DNA from: Acidobacteriota bacterium | GTDB taxonomy: Bacteria > Acidobacteriota > Aminicenantia > Aminicenantales > Saccharicenantaceae | Direction: 5' to 3' | Length of the DNA: 64,000 nucleotides | Assembly (NCBI GenBank): GCA_028749115.1 | Contig: JAQURD010000002.1 | Location: 53,529-117,528 of the forward strand | Shown: positions 61,344 to 64,000 of the stretch, piece after piece | Numbering within the stretch: the stretch's first letter is position 1 | Layout: every line of letters starts with the position of its first letter | Translations under genes and position numbers: made by a program | Notes under the pieces: model-generated | The model's database searches: none | Seen by the model: only the letters and a program-made list of their open reading frames with translations | Told to the model about the DNA's origin: nothing

Positions 61344-62474
61344 TTGAATAATAGCCATCATAATAATCAAAATAATCAGCTAAAAATACTGGTTATTGAC
61401 TTTCAGGAGAAATATTGCCGACACCTGGTCAACATGCTGGCCGGGCTAAAGCTGGAAGTGCAGACAGCTTCCAGCCTGCCCACTGCTGGCCAGACCGACA
61501 AATGGCCGCAAAACGCTATCTTGATTGTTTCTCAACGGGTACTCAGTGAGGACAAATATGCAGATCTTCATGCCTTGAAAAAGGCTTTTCCCCATTTCAT
61601 TATCATTATGCTCACCTCGTCACTCCTGGCAAGTCAATATGTCAGTTGTCTCCAGGCAGGACTGATAGATCACATTTGTTCACAAAATAATCTGCCCTCG
61701 ATTTTTTCTGCTGTCAGGGCAGAAGTTTCTCGCTTCCAGTTAAAACAGGAAAACGAATATTATTTAAAAAACCTGACCAGACTAAAACTCGAGCATTCCC
61801 GGCATATTAGAGAAATGCTTGAGCTGGAGGAAATTTACGATACAACTGTAGAAAATTTAATGACCGCCCTGGATTTAAGAGATGTTGAAACTTTCGGGCA
61901 TTCACAAACTGTCTCCAAATATTCCCAGGTACTGGCCAGCTTGCTGGGCATCAAACAGCAGACAACACTGGATAACATCCGGAAGGGCTCCCTGCTCCAC
62001 GATATTGGTAAGATTGCCATTCCAGATTCAATCCTGAAAAAACCTGGCCAGTTAACTCCTGATGAATGGGAAAAGATTAAAATGCACCCTTCTCTTGGCT
62101 TCGGTCTGATCAAAGAAATGAAAATGCTGCCTGAAGTTGGTCATATTATTTTATACCATCATGAAAAATATGACGGCTCCGGTTATCCCCAGAGGCTAAA
62201 AAAGGAAGAAATACCACTTGAATCAAGAATTTTTGCTCTGGCGGATGCCCTGGATGCTATCACTTCTCACCGTCCATACCGGGTTGAAAAAGATTTCCGG
62301 GCGGCCAGAGAAGAAATTATAAAAAATGCGGGCTCTCATTTCGATCCCAGAGTAGTTGAAGTTTTCTGTTCTCTGGAAATAGAGAAATGGGAAAAAATCC
62401 GCTATGAGACCACCAGATTGTTACTCTCTCTGGAAGAATACCAACCACTGCTCAAAAACAACAAGTCAACTTAA
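61344..62474 (+). CDS. HD-GYP phosphodiesterase with degenerate receiver domain
   Basis: The 376-aa product should hydrolyse c-di-GMP. The C-terminal domain has the full signature: HSQTVSKYSQ, LLHDIGKIAIPD (His219-Asp220), HP, YHHEKYDGSGYP (GYP at 280-282) and ADALDAITSHRPYR. The N-terminal 125 residues have the receiver fold (LKILVIDFQ ... IIIMLTSS), but the strand that should end in the phosphorylated Asp reads AILIVSQR, so classic phosphorelay control is unlikely. The only upstream start in the frame is TTG 61344. It has an Asn/His-rich first ten residues. Confidence 0.88.
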   Translation: MNNSHHNNQNNQLKILVIDFQEKYCRHLVNMLAGLKLEVQTASSLPTAGQTDKWPQNAILIVSQRVLSEDKYADLHALKKAFPHFIIIMLTSSLLASQYVSCLQAGLIDHICSQNNLPSIFSAVRAEVSRFQLKQENEYYLKNLTRLKLEHSRHIREMLELEEIYDTTVENLMTALDLRDVETFGHSQTVSKYSQVLASLLGIKQQTTLDNIRKGSLLHDIGKIAIPDSILKKPGQLTPDEWEKIKMHPSLGFGLIKEMKMLPEVGHIILYHHEKYDGSGYPQRLKKEEIPLESRIFALADALDAITSHRPYRVEKDFRAAREEIIKNAGSHFDPRVVEVFCSLEIEKWEKIRYETTRLLLSLEEYQPLLKNNKST

Positions 62475-62499
62475 AACTGGCGATCTTATCTGCTCAATT

Positions 62500-63351
62500 T
62501 TAATCAGAGGCTTTCCTGGCAAAAACAACCCGCGGCCGGCCTGAGTAATCAAGCAGTATCTCCGGCTGATGCCAGTCAACCCCAAACAGATGCCTGACCT
62601 GTTCAGCTTGACCGGCACCGATTTCTATGACCAGAAAGCCACCAGGCTTTAAGAAATGGCCCGCCTGCCTGACCAGTTTTTTGATAAATCCCAGGCCATC
62701 ACTTCCAGCCACCAAAGCTTTTCGCGGCTCAAAATCTTTAACCGGCCGGTCAAGCTTCTGCCAGTCATTTTCAGCTACATAAGGCGGGTTGCTGACTATA
62801 AGATCAAAAGCCAGATTACTCTGTCTAAAGGCTTTAAACATATCACTTAAGACAAAGCTAACATTGGTAACCCTGTTCAACCGGGCATTTTCACAGGCAA
62901 GCTTTAAGGCTCTTCCAGAAAGATCAGTAGCTATGATCCTCGCTGAGGGAAGTTCTTTTCCCAGGGAAACAGCTAGATTACCTGAGCCGGTTCCCATATC
63001 AAGGATCACCGGCTCGGGAGGCAATGGAAGCGAGAGAGCCTTTTCCACCACCAGCTCAGTCTCCGGCCTGGGAATCAAAACTGAGCGGTTAACTCTGAAT
63101 GGTAAACCCCAGAATTCCCTCCAGCCAAGAAGATAAGCAATTGGCCAACCGTTCTTCCTTTGCCTGACCAGTCTGACCAGCCTGTTTTCGAGCTGCCTGG
63201 ATACTGGCTCAGACAGTCGGTTGAAAAATCCAGCCTCATTCATTCTGCCGGCTGACTGGATCAGAAGACGGGCCTCGAGGAAAGGGCAGGCGACAGAGGA
63301 CAACCTGGCGGCTGTCTCCCGGAATAGCTGTTCTAAATCTTTAGAGCTCAA
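62500..63351 (-). CDS. prmC: Release factor glutamine methyltransferase
   Basis: PrmC methylates the glutamine of the GGQ motif in release factors. The 283-aa product has the helical N-domain and a Rossmann core with motif [15 protein letters not shown] and the NPPY motif ([10 protein letters not shown]) that positions the glutamine amide. The TTG start lies 11 bp inside the end of prfA, a common and functional gene order. Confidence 0.95.
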   Translation of the reverse strand: MSSKDLEQLFRETAARLSSVACPFLEARLLIQSAGRMNEAGFFNRLSEPVSRQLENRLVRLVRQRKNGWPIAYLLGWREFWGLPFRVNRSVLIPRPETELVVEKALSLPLPPEPVILDMGTGSGNLAVSLGKELPSARIIATDLSGRALKLACENARLNRVTNVSFVLSDMFKAFRQSNLAFDLIVSNPPYVAENDWQKLDRPVKDFEPRKALVAGSDGLGFIKKLVRQAGHFLKPGGFLVIEIGAGQAEQVRHLFGVDWHQPEILLDYSGRPRVVFARKASD

Positions 63352-64000
63352 CTGGCTGATCTAAAGTTTCTTGAGATTTATCTTCTTCAAGAGCCCTGGT
63401 TTGAAAATAGATGACGAGCTTCTCCATGATTTCATCCAGATCCCCATCAAGGATGCCTTCCAGGTTGTAAAAATTTTCATTTAGCCGGTGATCTGTGATT
63501 CTCGACTGAGGAAAATTATATGTTCTGATTTTTTCGCTTCGCTCGCCGCTCCCCACCTGACGCCTTCTATCCTGGGAGATCCGGCTGTGCTGCTCCTGTT
63601 GAGCTATGTCCATTAACCTGGCCCTTAATATTTTCAAGGCTTTTTCTTTATTGCGATGCTGTGATTTTTCGTCCTGGCAGGAAACGACCAGTCCAGATGG
63701 CTTATGAGTAACCCTGATGGCGGTGTAATTACGGTTGACATTTTGCCCGCCTGGCCCTGAGGCTCCAAAGGCTTCTATCTTCAAATCCCTGGGATCGATC
63801 TTAAGATCAATATCCTCAGCCTCCGGCAAAACAGCGACCGTGGCAGTAGAAGTATGAATCCGGCCTGAGGCTTCGGTTTTAGGAACTCTCTGAACGCGAT
63901 GGACTCCGCTTTCATATTTAAGCCAGGAATAGACTCTCTTACCCTGAATATTGACTATAGCTTCTTTGACTCCACCAATGGGAGAATAACTAATATCCAT
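63341..64000 (-). CDS. prfA: Peptide chain release factor 1 (C-terminal two-thirds; cut by window edge)
   Basis: RF1 ends translation at UAA and UAG. The visible 219 residues include the decoding-domain end ([22 protein letters not shown]1-type rather than RF2-type) and the catalytic GPGGQNVN loop with the glutamine methylated by PrmC. A basic tail ([16 protein letters not shown]) follows. The N-terminus lies beyond base 64000; the Met at the window edge is internal. The gene is translationally coupled to prmC by an 11-bp overlap. Confidence 0.93.
   Translation of the reverse strand: MDISYSPIGGVKEAIVNIQGKRVYSWLKYESGVHRVQRVPKTEASGRIHTSTATVAVLPEAEDIDLKIDPRDLKIEAFGASGPGGQNVNRNYTAIRVTHKPSGLVVSCQDEKSQHRNKEKALKILRARLMDIAQQEQHSRISQDRRRQVGSGERSEKIRTYNFPQSRITDHRLNENFYNLEGILDGDLDEIMEKLVIYFQTRALEEDKSQETLDQPVEL

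Overview
The window reads as one stretch of a Gram-negative bacterial chromosome with a genomic island inside it. The organism has TonB-type outer-membrane receptors and many exported proteins. It has secreted S9 peptidases, a DUF885 protein and amino-acid transporters (AGCS, gltS, APC). It also has urocanate hydratase, a type IV pilin and PilY1 operon, and c-di-GMP enzymes. This pattern fits an uncultured proteolytic or amino-acid-fermenting lineage. My best guess is Candidatus Aminicenantes or a relative of the Acidobacteriota, but that rests on gene content and style, not on a marker-gene tree.

Layout, left side (1-18,000). A TonB receptor lacking its N-terminal half runs off the left edge. 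It is followed by a GHMP sugar kinase, EF-P, an exported propeller protein plus S55 peptidase pair, a serine-palmitoyltransferase-like enzyme divergent from an SDR, a FabH-like enzyme, and a DUF885 protein without its metal ligands. Then come tatD, a polyprenyl synthase, a CYTH protein, rpoZ, an alanine/glycine:cation symporter, a GspG-like membrane protein and tRNA-Lys(CTT).

Island (18,004-29,513). It is flanked by a 98-bp direct repeat carrying the 5' half and the promoter of tRNA-Lys. Inside are a decayed IS with doubled ends, a TIR protein with a membrane partner, IS3 remnants, PEGA and transposase fragments, and a frameshifted large serine recombinase. It also holds a methyltransferase-dGTPase gene pair with its own promoter, a RecB/Cas4-like nuclease decapitated by an IS3 end, and a DUF5677 protein. 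The methyltransferase-dGTPase pair is the best candidate for a poorly described (defence) system; that role is inference.

Right side (29,515-64,000). The order is gltS and an APC permease; a DPP-IV-like peptidase; the pilin operon (FimT/GspH, PilV-like, PilW, PilX-like, PilY1); a fused FakA-FakB fatty-acid kinase; fused MsrB-MsrA; a SNase plus tandem OB-fold pair; tRNA-Arg(CCG); and an EtfD/HdrD-like membrane Fe-S protein. These are followed by a roughly 1-kb gene-free stretch, a small outer-membrane barrel, a prolyl oligopeptidase lipoprotein, and a phosphofructokinase with an altered ATP loop. Last come gltX-hutU, a GAF-GGDEF-PilZ protein, a coiled-coil protein, an HD-GYP protein and prmC-prfA (prfA cut by the right edge).

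How the genes work together. Exported peptidases, amino-acid transporters and histidine catabolism suggest a peptide-eating life. The pili, PilY1 and paired c-di-GMP synthesis and breakdown suggest regulated surface attachment. All homology calls come from reading motifs; no database search was run.
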